The notes beneath the pieces were generated by a model. The model saw only the letters and a list, made by a program, of their open reading frames with translations, ran no database searches and had not been told where the DNA came from. From assembly GCF_029227915.1 (NCBI RefSeq), contig NC_079886.1, positions 14,546,501-14,610,500 on the forward strand: a stretch of DNA of 64,000 nt. Reading direction: 5' to 3'. The position numbers and the translations under genes are program-made. The first letter of the stretch is position 1. Every line of letters begins with the position of its first letter. Source of the stretch: Hydractinia symbiolongicarpus (Eukaryota; Cnidaria; Hydrozoa; Anthoathecata; Hydractiniidae). Positions 1 to 12,300 of this stretch are shown here, piece by piece.

Positions 1-142
1 CAGAGCCAGTATTGAGCACTGCAGGAACTCTGGGGCAGCTCGAGCTATATATATTCCAATGTGGAGAGCAATTGTGAGTGCATATCATATTAACAGGATA
101 CCATTACAAAGTTGCAGGATAGTTGCGAAATCCCTTTGCCTC

Positions 143-217
143 GGCAGCCCAGGGACTCGAACCCGGGATCGTCGCATCAGATGCACCGCGGGCTCTTATC
201 CACTGAGCCACGTCGTC
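143..217 (-). tRNA. tRNA-like sequence, copy 1
   Basis: It has a good Pol III A box (TGGCTCAGTGGATAAGAGC) and B box (GGTTCGAGTCC) and a perfect four-pair D stem. The acceptor stem pairs poorly and the T stem has one mismatch. The anticodon region holds GCATCTGATGC with a CTG in a plausible loop, but it is offset from the canonical position. It is more likely a tRNA-derived repeat or pseudo-tRNA than a working tRNA. Confidence 0.45.
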
Positions 218-427
218 GGCAAAAGGATTCGTGAGAATCCAGACAACTTTGGTATTTCGGCTAACAAGCCTTCGTCAGCGGATACCAGAGCCAGTATTGA
301 GCACTGCAGGAACTCTGGGGCAGCTCGAGCTATATATATTCCAATGTGGAGAGCAATTGTGAGTGCATATCATATTAACAGGATACCATTACAAAGTTGC
401 AGGATAGTTGCGAAATCCCTTTGCCTC

Positions 428-502
428 GGCAGCCCAGGGACTCGAACCCGGGATCGTCGCATCAGATGCACCGCGGGCTCTTATCCACTGAGCCACGTCG
501 TC
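428..502 (-). tRNA. tRNA-like sequence, copy 2
   Basis: This is identical to copy 1 and lies exactly 285 bp away in the same orientation. Confidence 0.45.
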
Positions 503-751
503 GGCAAAAGGATTCGTGAGAATCCAGACAACTTTGGTATTTCGGCTAACAAGCCTTCGTCAGCGGATACCAGAGCCAGTATTGAGCACTGCAGGAACTC
601 TGGGGCAGCTCGAGCTATATATATTCCAATGTGGAGAGCAATTGTGAGTGCATATCCTGTTAATATGATATGCACTCACAATTGCTCTCCACATTGGAAT
701 ATATATAGCTCGAGCTGCCCCAGAGTTCCTGCAGTGCTCAATACTGGCTCT

Positions 752-787
752 GGTATCCGCTGACGAAGGCTTGTTAGCCGAAATACC
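752..787 (+). ncRNA. Hammerhead-ribozyme-like motif in the 285-bp unit
   Basis: The order is GGTATC, CG, CTGACGA, A, GGCT-TGTT-AGCC, GAAA, TACC. This matches the hammerhead core: CUGANGA, a stem II hairpin, GAAA, and a stem III formed by GGUA and UACC next to a UC cleavage dinucleotide. Two features are abnormal: one extra A precedes stem II, and only two bases stand where stem I should be. Copies lie at 1037-1072 and 1322-1357 (plus) and 251-286 and 536-571 (minus). It may be a degenerate or variant ribozyme, or a structured RNA of another kind. Confidence 0.3.
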
Positions 788-797
788 AAAGTTGTCT

Positions 798-817
798 GGA
801 TTCTCACGAATCCTTTT
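798..817 (+). terminator. Hairpin plus T4, possible Pol III terminator
   Basis: GGATTC-TCAC-GAATCC forms a perfect six-pair stem and is followed at once by TTTT, just upstream of the tRNA-like sequence. It recurs in every unit (1083-1102, 1368-1387, and on minus at 221-240 and 506-525). It could end a Pol III transcript begun near the TATATATA tract. Confidence 0.4.
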
Positions 818-820
818 GCC

Positions 821-895
821 GACGACGTGGCTCAGTGGATAAGAGCCCGCGGTGCATCTGATGCGACGATCCCGGGTTCGAGTCCCTGGGCTGCC
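821..895 (+). tRNA. tRNA-like sequence, copy 3
   Basis: This is the reverse-complement counterpart of the minus copies, in the right arm of the array. A and B boxes are intact. It is preceded by a hairpin and T run at 798-817. Confidence 0.45.
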
Positions 896-1105
896 GAGGC
901 AAAGGGATTTCGCAACTATCCTGCAACTTTGTAATGGTATCCTGTTAATATGATATGCACTCACAATTGCTCTCCACATTGGAATATATATAGCTCGAGC
1001 TGCCCCAGAGTTCCTGCAGTGCTCAATACTGGCTCTGGTATCCGCTGACGAAGGCTTGTTAGCCGAAATACCAAAGTTGTCTGGATTCTCACGAATCCTT
1101 TTGCC

Positions 1106-1180
1106 GACGACGTGGCTCAGTGGATAAGAGCCCGCGGTGCATCTGATGCGACGATCCCGGGTTCGAGTCCCTGGGCTGCC
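1106..1180 (+). tRNA. tRNA-like sequence, copy 4
   Basis: This is identical to copy 3, 285 bp downstream. Confidence 0.45.
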
Positions 1181-1390
1181 GAGGCAAAGGGATTTCGCAA
1201 CTATCCTGCAACTTTGTAATGGTATCCTGTTAATATGATATGCACTCACAATTGCTCTCCACATTGGAATATATATAGCTCGAGCTGCCCCAGAGTTCCT
1301 GCAGTGCTCAATACTGGCTCTGGTATCCGCTGACGAAGGCTTGTTAGCCGAAATACCAAAGTTGTCTGGATTCTCACGAATCCTTTTGCC

Positions 1391-1465
1391 GACGACGTGG
1401 CTCAGTGGATCAGAGCCCGCGGTGCATCTGATGCGACGATCCCGGGTTCGAGTCCCTGGGCTGCC
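1391..1465 (+). tRNA. tRNA-like sequence, copy 5 (variant)
   Basis: This matches the other copies except that the A-box end reads GATCAGAGC rather than GATAAGAGC. It lies in the outermost, most diverged unit. Confidence 0.4.
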
Positions 1466-1514
1466 GAGACAAAGGGATTTCGCAACTATCCTGCAACTTT
1501 GTAATGGTATCCTG

Positions 1515-1979
<465 letters not shown>

Positions 1980-3450
1980 TTTCATGTAAGAATTTGTGGG
2001 CAAAAACCTTAATCAGCATGCTAAAAGAACTGACTTTTCTAAATTTATAATTACTAAACACAACCATTTTCTTACATTTAGTGTAAACTTTTGTGCGTAT
2101 GGCTTATATTTAATACACCAAAAGAGCTACTTAGTTGATTTCAATTTTATACTCTTTGAAAGCTATTTTTTTCTTCTTTTTGACATTTTGAATTAACTTA
2201 TTGTTGCAGAAGGCATATAATATACATGCATCTAAAAAAAATGGAATTTTGCAAATTTCTGTTTTACCACTCAATTTTTACATTTTATAAGTTATTTGGA
2301 ACAGAATGGTATGAAATAGACCAAAATACCTGATCTTAGTTGTTTTTAATTTACAGGCTGTGTCTGTGAAACTTTAAGGGGAACATTTGGTGGAAGACAA
2401 TGGTAGGCATATACTGATAGAACTGATTTTTGTTGTGTTAGATGTTATATCTGAACCTTTTTGACATTTTATGTTAATTTTGCGAGGAAGGACCATATAT
2501 ATATACACAGAAGAAGAATTCAATTTTACACCTTGCAAGCTTTGTTTTTCTATATTTTGTATAAATTCTTACTGGGGAGGACTCCGTGCAATATATCGAA
2601 ATGACTGATCCTTCTCGATTTAAATTTGATGTGTTCTAAATCGCATATAGTTTTGGAAATTTTGTGTAAGATTTAATGGGTAAGGGCTAGATGCAATATG
2701 TCAAAAAAACTTTTTTTGTTGAATCAGAAGCACTCCCTACAACCATTCTTTTTTTTACAGTTTGTGAAGCTTTTGTGAGGAAAGAGTGTATGCAATATTA
2801 TCGAAATAACTGATTTTTGTTGCAAACTGTCTTTCTTAGGCATTTTGGATTAAAATATTGTTTTAGAGGGCATATGCAGTAGATATATGTACCGAAATAA
2901 TTAAATTTTGCAAACTTTGATTTTGTCGTTACCTCTCATTTTTTACATTTTGATTAAACTTTTGTGGGAGACCGTCGGTATGCAAAGGACCAAAATAAGA
3001 GATTTTAGTATTATTTAGAATTTGTATTTTGTGTTGCAAAATTGGTGCAAAAATTGACATAAAATGAACTTATATACAGATTGATTGCTGTTGTTTAACA
3101 TGACTCATTATGACTTATATATATATTTTATGAAAATTTGTGACAGAATACTATGTGAGATTTGAAATTTTGTTTATTTTATTGATGGTAAAACAGCATG
3201 CAAATTGCTAAAAGGACTTTATTAATTATAGGTTTAAACACCGTTTTTTTGTTGGCATTTTGTCTAAAGTTTGGTGAGGAAGGACCGTATGCAATATATC
3301 AAATAATGTTTTATTGCATTATAATTTATCCTTGCAAATCCCTTTTTAACACCTTAGATAAAAATTTCTACTTAGGCAAAATTTATTGTCTATTTTTCAC
3401 ATTTTGTGTCAACCTTTGGCAGGGTTTGCAATAAACTAACTGATTTTAAC
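1980..3450 (+). repeat. Diverged tandem repeat of about 100 bp
   Basis: The block TTTTGTGAGGAAGGACCGTA then TGCAATATATCGAAATAACTG then TTTTTGTTGCAAAC recurs in degraded form. TGCAATAT-like anchors fall near 2588, 2693, 2791, 2876, 2982 and 3290, giving spacings of 85-106 bp or about three times that. The copies are too diverged for an obvious function. It is an old minisatellite with no coding potential. Confidence 0.6.
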
Positions 3451-3888
3451 ATATACAATGAGAGAGATTTGTGTTTGACATTGATCAGCTTTTTTGTATA
3501 TATGTGGCGTTTTGAGTGATTTAAATTTTATGGGTGAGATGTATGTTGAAATGCTTTTAAAAACTTCTTTCCGAATAATTTTCGCTTTTTTCAGATGGTC
3601 AGAACAGTAATTTTAGTAGATTTAGATTTTAAATGTCACATATATACTGCAGTTGTTGGACACCTTTAATTTTTTTGGTCATTTATATAATAATGCAGAT
3701 GTAAGATGCGCACTGCTGTATTGTTTGTTTTTTGATGGACATATATCTGCTACATAAATTAATTGGAATACAGTGGATTCTTCCACGGGAAACAGCTAGT
3801 TTTTATTATAACTCAATCTCTTTTTAGGTCACCGATTGTTTTCATTTTGTTTATAATTTATTTTTTTCTGCTTTTTTAGCTTCGCGTT

Positions 3889-5068
3889 ATGTCTACTAAC
3901 AAAAGTTACACTCCCAGGAAAGAAAATGGTAAGTGCATTTTCTTCAAAATTTCAATGTAAACAAATTTTATTAATTCAATTGTATCAAACCACTCCTTCT
4001 TTTACAGCTCCTCCTGAAGATTTGGTAGGGTACATTTCGAATATTTCACCTATTAAATGCTCTAGAGACAAGAAAAGAAAGTATTTCGATTTTATGTTGG
4101 CGACTGAAAATTGTGAACAGAGGACAGTTTGTTTTTCTCCAGAAAAACATAAATTTGTTAATGAAATTTCTTCACATAATTCTGGTTGTGAACTTCGATC
4201 GTGGAAAGAAGTTTACAAAACGAAGTGTTGATAACTGATTACACATCTGTCAAAAAGAAAAAGCTTGAATTTGACCCTTCAAAGCACCAATGAATGAGTA
4301 TCCATTGTTTGACATTGTTAATTATAAAGGGATTGTCACGAAAGTTGGAGTTATGGAGCACGTGGAGAAAGATGGCAAAAACCTCTCCTTTATAAAAGTG
4401 GTTTTGCAGGACCAAACGGATAGCAACCAAGTGACATTGTTTGGTGGACCTCATAACGTCAAACTTGAAAAGTGTTATGTCATAACAAAATTACGCATTT
4501 TAAAATACATGTCAACCAGAACAAGTAAGTTTTCCACTGTTACGGAAAATACCGATGACACCATTGAGCTTCAGCATGAGGATTTCAACGATTACAACTT
4601 GACGTCCTTTGCAACAATTGTTAGCGTGGATATGAAATCATTGTCAGTGAAACTGTGCTGTAGTCCTTGCAAAAGGGACGAACTTACCATTGAAGATGAG
4701 TTCGCCATTTGCAATTCTTGTCAACACATGTTCTGTGCAGATGGTTGCATCAGAGTATCAAACGTAGCCTTTACAGTAGTAGTGACCATATCAAACGCAA
4801 CATGAACGCATCATACGACACATTGAAGAAGTAATTTGCCATACCGTTGACGAAAAAAGTGGCATTTGCCCAAAGCATGCTGCGTGCTAAAGTCAAAATA
4901 ACGTGTGATGCATCAGATCTTCGTGTCGAAAATATCTCACTTGATGACAGAAACGAAAGAAGTGAATCTGAATTAGTTGGAAGTGACAAAACCAAGAAGA
5001 ATAATGCTTCACCTGCAGCTGATGATATCAGCCAAACCGAAGAAGATGCCCTCTTGATAGACAGTTGA
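3889..5068 (+). pseudogene. Frameshifted OB-fold / RPA-like gene
   Basis: A splice-acceptor-like tract ends at 3879, nine bases before the ATG at 3889. Exon 1 (3889-3928) ends at GTAAGT, and exon 2 starts at 4008 after TTTTACAG. The reading frame stops at 4231, but the same protein appears to continue in other frames: 4222-4292, 4290 to about 4770, and about 4780-5068, the last with an in-frame TAA at about 4832. The parts contain a repeated beta-rich pattern and a Cys-x2-Cys...Cys-x2-Cys zinc site (CCSPCKRDE, then CNSCQH) as in RPA large-subunit C-terminal OB folds. Family assignment is inferred from pattern only. It is either a decaying copy or one needing assembly correction. Confidence 0.5.
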
Positions 5069-6305
5069 ATCTGGTTGTTCCTTTTTGTACCTTTCGTTAG
5101 CATTTTGTTCTATTTTTAAACGATTTATAGCGCTGAAGTTTTTTATGCCCAGATTTTAGTGACATCAACTCGCGCATCGATTTTTAAGTTGTTGCCTTTT
5201 GGTAATTTTGTAATTATTTTTGGACATTTGTTCGACTTTGTGTGACTTTCGATTTTGTTCCATTTCTTAACTTCCGAACCTTTAAAATTTTTGCTATGGT
5301 TGCATATATCGATTTCATTTATTGCACGCAGGTTACTGTATCTCAGGATTTTCGTAATTTTCCAAAGCAGAACGACCCGTACACGCTGTTTTTGTAAGTT
5401 TTGTATTCAGTTCATATATAGCGTACGAGTGTTTTTGTTTCCTTTTGTAATTCCTTTTTCTTCGAAAAAAAAACGAAACATAGTTTTCTATTCTTATGTG
5501 TTCCACAGTTCTTAAACCGCCCGGTTTTCTTGTTTCCTCTATACTCACCTTAAATAGAGCAGACTAAGTTGCGTAGTAGAAAAAATAATTGATGAATCTG
5601 GCCAGGAACGACAAAACAACACAACCGTTTATTATCCATTATTGTTCAAAAAATCAACACAGTTACAGAAAAACAACACACTGAACAATTGTACAGAATA
5701 CATGTTTAGTTTTCCTAAAGTGGCACAAGACCTTAAAATCATAAAGAGGAATTGCAATATCACCTTTGACCAATCTTACCTCTGCGCGCACAAAATTACA
5801 TCAGAATTCATTAAAATTAAATTGCCAACAGGTATTATTAAAATTCAGTGACAATTTGTAACAACTCCATATAATGGACTGTTTGTAAAAAACACTAAAT
5901 TATACTGCGTCGGTCTAAGGTTAAATTAGCTACAAAAATATTAAATAAAAATTACTCAGAGTTATAACTATCAAAAAGTGTTTTTTACAACCTTTAAAAA
6001 ATAATTGTCAATTCACAATTATTGTAAATTGACGAAACTACAATCAGAAACGGCATTATAACACAACTGCTCAAGATAACTCCAGATAAAATGCTTATGA
6101 CTTCTCACAACAAAATTAAAAGAACACGAAGTACACTGAACTCACAAAACAAGCTATAAAAGTATAAAAAAAGTTTTCCTTAATAACATGTTACTTTCGC
6201 GTAAAACCATCGAATAACATCGTTCAATAGTCAAGTTGAGATTTTGTTCATATTTAATTCACTCCTATCAGTACTTCAGAAATATATGATTTTACAAACA
6301 GTTTT
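5069..6305. other. Intergenic DNA and 3' UTR of the integrin gene
   Basis: This is AT-rich sequence between the OB-fold remnant and the integrin beta stop codon. The part nearest 6305 should be integrin 3' UTR on the minus strand. I see no other gene. Confidence 0.5.
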
Positions 6306-6374
6306 TTATTTGTTACCGGCAAATGTTGGGTTAGTGAATTTCTGGTTGGACGGCTTGTAGATTGGATTTTCACC
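6306..6374 (-). CDS. ITGB: Integrin beta exon 21: tail with NPIY and NPTF
   Basis: It encodes GENPIYKP, then NPTFAGNK and TAA at 6308-6306. NPIY is the talin-binding turn. The second motif ends in Phe rather than Tyr. Confidence 0.96.
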   Translation of the reverse strand, partial: GENPIYKPSNQKFTNPTFAGNK

Positions 6375-9300
6375 CTATAGGAAATAAAATTACATTCAAC
6401 TAACAGTGTAGATTGTCTGTGCAAATAAAAAAAAGAGTATATTATATTTGAAAAAAAACAGAACGCGTAGATATCCTTTAAAAACAAATAACAGAACTCA
6501 CAGTCTGCCAGTTAGACTTCATTCTGTCTTTTTCGAATTTGTGGTATTCATAATTATCCTAACATTGATATAAACAAAGTAAAAATCAAGGAACAAATTA
6601 TATTAATCATATATTATAATTTATATTAAAAAAAAACTAAAAATAGAACTTACATAGGCTGTGATTAGTAGTTTCCATAACAACAACAAAATGAGACCAA
6701 GTAGCACAATTCCGCCAATTATTCCCAATACAATAGCAAGGATGTTAATTTCTTTCTTTACAACAACGATGCAACCTTACGTAAAAAATAGTAACACTTA
6801 GGGGCAATTAAGATGGCAGTAACCCTTTTTTAGCCGTTAAACAGATGGATTTTTCAGTCGGTGTTATCTATACGAATTTCCTGATTACCTGAAAATATTG
6901 GCCTTCAGGCACATAGAAGCAGTTTTGTTTATTTTTTTTTAATTTGCTGAGTCAGCAGATATACTCGTTCTTAAAAGGTAAAAAAAGTAGCTTTTACGAG
7001 CTCCAACTTTTTACAACCTCAGGATTTTTCATTAATTTTATTTTAAAATAAAACTTGGGTTGGTCGAATCAAGTGTGTGCAGGAAAACGTTTAAAAAAAA
7101 AAAAAAGAAGGACGATTTTCTCACAAAAGCCTTTTGTCTGATTTGACAGTAGCCGCTATTGATAATCATAATTAACGTTTATTACGCGCTGCCCAGAGTT
7201 TGTTGCCTATGTCAAAGCGGCTAGCGCTTACTTAACAGCTAAACAAGCCAGCCTCGATGTCAAAATATCCCCTGTGGACGAAGTTGGCTTTTTTCATTTA
7301 TTAAAAGGTATTGGCAGGTTTATTGCATAATTGCTAATCTCCAAACGGGGGAGAGAGAGAGACTTTAAAGATAGTTTAAGATGAACGGAAATAAATAATT
7401 TTAAAGCGTAAAAAGGGAAATTCTGAAAACAAAACATACAGACAATACTTTCTCCATAAGAAAGCAACAAACTGTTTGAACAAAGAAGCCCCATCAAAAA
7501 GTATGGCAAAAGCGAGGCGAAGCTGTCTTTGAAAACAACATCAAGAGGTAGCTGGGTGTTGCAAAGAAGCTTGGTTTGAGTAATAAAACGTATAATTCAT
7601 ATAAAAGAGAACAGAAACTTTGATAGATTTATCGTAGTCGGAATTTTGTTAATATTTATAAAAAGCATTGCGATGGGAATGGAGCTACATATGTTTTCCC
7701 GCATTGATTAATTTTTTGTTGATAACATGATATCCAGCAAGCACGTGGTCGATATTGCCGTGCGTTTATGATCGTGTGTATCGTGGAATGAATTGCAATG
7801 GCGGCTTTGTATGCGGAGAGAAACTAGGGTGAGTTTTTCATTCCAGTCAAACATGTTCTGATCTTCAGTTTCCAATAAATTTTTGAGGATAATGTTTTTT
7901 TTATCTATATCTTTCAGTTTTTACAATAAAATAGGGACCTCAAAAAAAATTGCCAACAAGGTGATTACATGCCTTTTAAGCTGATGATTTACAAAGCTCG
8001 TGTCAAAATTTTGAAGAGAAACGTAAATGATATCAAAAGTTAGAGCTCTCGGAGTGAGGCTCCATGGAGATGGGGTTTATTTTTACTTTATGCTCTCTAA
8101 TGTTATTAACATTTCTCTTTAATAATTAGGACATTTCTTTTTGTTTAATTTTAAAAGCGCACTAAAGCTATATTCGGCAGAATTAAATAAAATTAATAAT
8201 TCACGACAAATTAACTTAAAGAGGAATTGTCGAAGCTGAATATTTTTGGTGAAAGATCATAGTATTAAAATAATAGTATTATAGCTGTAAAATCGTGAAT
8301 AACCTTTCGTAACTAATTTTGTTAAAATTATTTTCCGATTTTTGAAATCTATTGTTGAAAGGGTAACTGCCACCTTAACATAATGTAAATACACAGAAAA
8401 TAACATACACCGTGTCAAAAAATACTTACAAGTAAAGAAATTCGGCTCAAAGTTTAAGATTAACAATTCAATGAATGTAAAGAAAGATATCACAACAATA
8501 ATATTATAGTTTGTAACAGAAACACCTTACGTTTTTCCCGTTGGACTAAAACCGTTTCGTTGCCAGAAATTAGATCTTGTTGAAAACTGAAGATAACATA
8601 ACACTCGTTGTCATCTTTAAATGCGCATTGCTCCTTAGTCGAATTTATCCATTTCCAGTTTATATGGCTGCAATCTAATTTATCACAAAACTCCTTGTTC
8701 GGTTCTCCGAATGCCAAACAACGCACGCAGTCTTTGCTGTCAGAACATTTACCGGGACATGACTAAAAACGTGCAACTTAAATATTAGAAATGAAAAGGG
8801 ATTAAATATTAAAAATTTTAATCAGAAAATATTTTGAAGCGTACCACACATTTTTCGCATAACTCTCCCTTGTAGCCAGTATCACATTCGCAACGGTCGC
8901 AAGCACACTTTCCATTTTTATTACACACAGTCTAAATTGAAAGAAAGTGCATTGTACAGTTTTCTCACACATAGGCTAATGCTTAGAATTTTTTTATTCA
9001 CCGCTCAATTTTTTTGACGCTGTTATCATTTTTTTCTAACTTTTCTAACTTTTCTATTTTTTCTCGACTCCTGTCATACATAGTTTTCTGATTTCCCCCG
9101 ATGTTTTTCAAAAGGTGTCAAAATAAAAAATTAGAAAACATTTAAACTTACAAGACACCAAAAAAAACAAAAAAAAACTTGATGATGCATAACAAGTCAG
9201 TTTCCTGACTCTTTAGAAAGCCTGCCTAATAAAAGGATATTTTCAGCTAACTACATTTTTTTCAACCGTGTACAAGTTTAACGAAACTATGCCAACGATA

Positions 9301-12300
9301 TACAGATTAAAACAATGTACATATTTATTTATTTACATTTTCATAAGGAACAATTTTTACATTTATTCTACTAAAACCTTCTAGCTTCTTTCCGAAATGC
9401 TATGCATATAAAAAAGGAATTTATATTTACCTTATGTAAAATATATTAAGGTTACTGTAAAGGAAAAAACTCACTTGATGAGTGGTCTCAAAAAAACCGT
9501 TATAATTTATCAAAACTTTTATATTTTTTTTTGTTTTTGTTTTTTTGTTTCTGAATGCTTGATGAAAGACTTTTGATGGTGCTATTTTCGTGAGATGGTA
9601 ATTTTCCAAAAAGAAAATATGAAATAAACACACCAATTTTTTTTCACCGTACGTTTTAAAATGGCTTCTTTTTCCGAACGCGTGGTCGCAGATTTCTCGT
9701 TTTCGCACCATTATATTCAGCATAAATTAAATTCAAAAAGGTTCCCGGGTTGTTTTTTTTAATAACGTCGTTATGAAATTATTTGTAATTATATATAATC
9801 ATTCAAAAAAATGCATATTTCTTTCTTTCTGTCGTCATAATTCGCTAATCAGTAATTTATATAAAAAATACGGGAACCTTTTGTGCATAATTTATTCAGC
9901 TTTTCATTACCGAAAATTTTAATGAGCCAATAGGAAGCTCTCGGAAAAAGAGACCACAAACGTAAAGGCATGCATGCGAAAACTTACTAACGAGATATTT
10001 GTTTTTAAAGATTTTCGTAGGTGTTATAAAAATGTGTGAACTGAGTATGCAGAAAGATGATAGAAGTGTGAACTTTGCACGCGCTCAGAATCATTAATAG
10101 ACAGAAGTCAGGGTTACAAGAGACAGCTCATATGCACATTCCTTAACTTTGATTTTTTTTTAATTCGATAGTGAAAGTAAACTATCTAAAAAAATATTAT
10201 TATGCATATTTTTATACGGGAGTTCCATATTATGCATAATGTTTACAAAAAATATGCCAACTCATTTTGCACATATTTTTTCAAAGGTGTGAAGGATATA
10301 ACAGCTCTAAAAAGGCTTTTTCCAGAAAAAGGGATGTTCCAAACATTTTCATAGACTATAAAATATGTCATTGGAAAGAGAATTTTTTTTATATGTCATG
10401 AATTTTTTGCAAAAAACCTAAAAAAAAATTGTTTCCTTTACAGTAACCTTAAACCGACAATTCTTAAAGAACTTCTTAAAAGAGTAATGCCGGACGTAGT
10501 TGAGTTTAAGTCGCCAAAAGAAACTTGCTCACATTTGTAGCCAAATCACTAATACAGTTGACTCGTCCAGCAGTACAATCAACAGCGCCACAGTTTTCTC
10601 CCAAAAAGGCTTCTTTACAAATACATCTTCCACATTCGCAAACCCCTCTACCGGGGCCTAAAAAAAATATAAATAAATAAAAATGTAAATATAACAAGCA
10701 AGCAAGCAAGCAAGCAAGCAGGCAGGCGAACTTATTTGCTATCAATAACGTTAAAATACCTCCACAAACTTTTCCCTCGTATCTTGGACAACCAAAATTA
10801 TTGCACTCACAGTATCTGCCTGTAATAAATTCACCCTCTATCTAAAATTAAACACATGATATCGGATAACTGGTTTATTTAAAAAATAAGCAATAAAAAT
10901 ACACAAATAAATTAAAAAACTAATAAAAGAACTATCTCCCCGTTATTTTACCTCTCTACGGTTACATTCACACTTGCCACAAATACAAGAACCAAATCCA
11001 CTACAGATTAGCCCTTCAGATTCAGTATCATTTCGCTTGCATAATGATTGATCAGCCTGATCTTTACTATTACATTGACATTTTTTACCAAATCGTCCTT
11101 CATTACAATAACAAATACCACACTTGTAAGCACCAGTTCCGTTGCATTTTGCGGAATTTTCTTCAATTTCCGTTGTTTTTGTTTCGCAATCGCAATCACA
11201 AATCATTTTAATTGTAACCTCCACATCACCGAAAACTGGAATAGTGATCTTGAAACTAAACACAAATTACATTTTAAACATTATCATTACAACTTACAGA
11301 AATAGCGGTATGGTAATTATGGGCCATAAATAGTACATTCTTCCCATAAAAGTTAGTGAAAGTTTAATTCAAAACTTAATTGTAAGCAACAATGGCTGAG
11401 ACATTAGGAAGGTAAATCATATCTCACATCAAGACGGATTCCTTAAAGTTTATCTAGTAGAAATATATACTTATTGAGAGCAAAAAATAGTTGCGTGTAT
11501 CACCAGCGACACTTCTTGTTTATCATTACTAAACATAAATAATATTGACGCAGACCAAACAAACTGAAATTTTTTCGATAGAAATAATATTGTTGACTAG
11601 GCTGACATGGAGCTATAGCATGTGGATAAAACCACGAATTTCCCTATCTTTTATAACCTGCCTAGCTACGCTTGTGTTTCTTCTGTCATGCATATTTCAT
11701 GTGTGAATCGGCGGGTTCGTTCGTCGCACTATTTCGGACATTGCAATTTTGTGTATCTAGCACGAGAAGCGAGTTGGAAAACACTGTAATTATTACCAAT
11801 AATTATCACACTTTGAAGGTATATCATAAATGCAAATTTTTTTTATTGTATTTATTTTATTGTACATGAATATTTCAACAAACTACTCTAATATCCCCGG
11901 AACGCACCGGAATTCCCAGGAATATCCTGGGTTTGAGTGCATTCTTTAAGTGTTTTTCTTCCCTTCGTTGGGAGATTGTAACCACTTAGATTGGCTCTCT
12001 AATCTATGTTGTCCATGTTTAAAAGAAATTGGTCCCTACTCCTCCCCCGACAACTTAGGCTGCTACGGGACTAAAAAACATTCCTAATCCAGTAGGATAA
12101 TATTCTTGTGTATTACCTTCTATCATCAGTTTTCCAATCTTTTGGACAGGTAACAGCTGTTACACCAACTTCAAATTCAACATCTGTATTCACCTTCATA
12201 TCAGTGCACTCGTTATTCTTATTACTATTTGGGCATCCTGGTTGAACTTTAAAATTGACAATGACACCTTTAGGTAACTTATCAGTGCCCAAACGTGCCG

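Noticed and set aside
59-1264. Two 234-residue reading frames across the array
   Set aside because: They are translations of the 285-bp repeat in opposite orientations, including the tRNA-like part, and repeat with the DNA unit. No protein character.
143-1465. Functional tRNA genes with CTG anticodon
   Set aside because: The acceptor and anticodon arms do not fold canonically, so I kept the call as tRNA-like.
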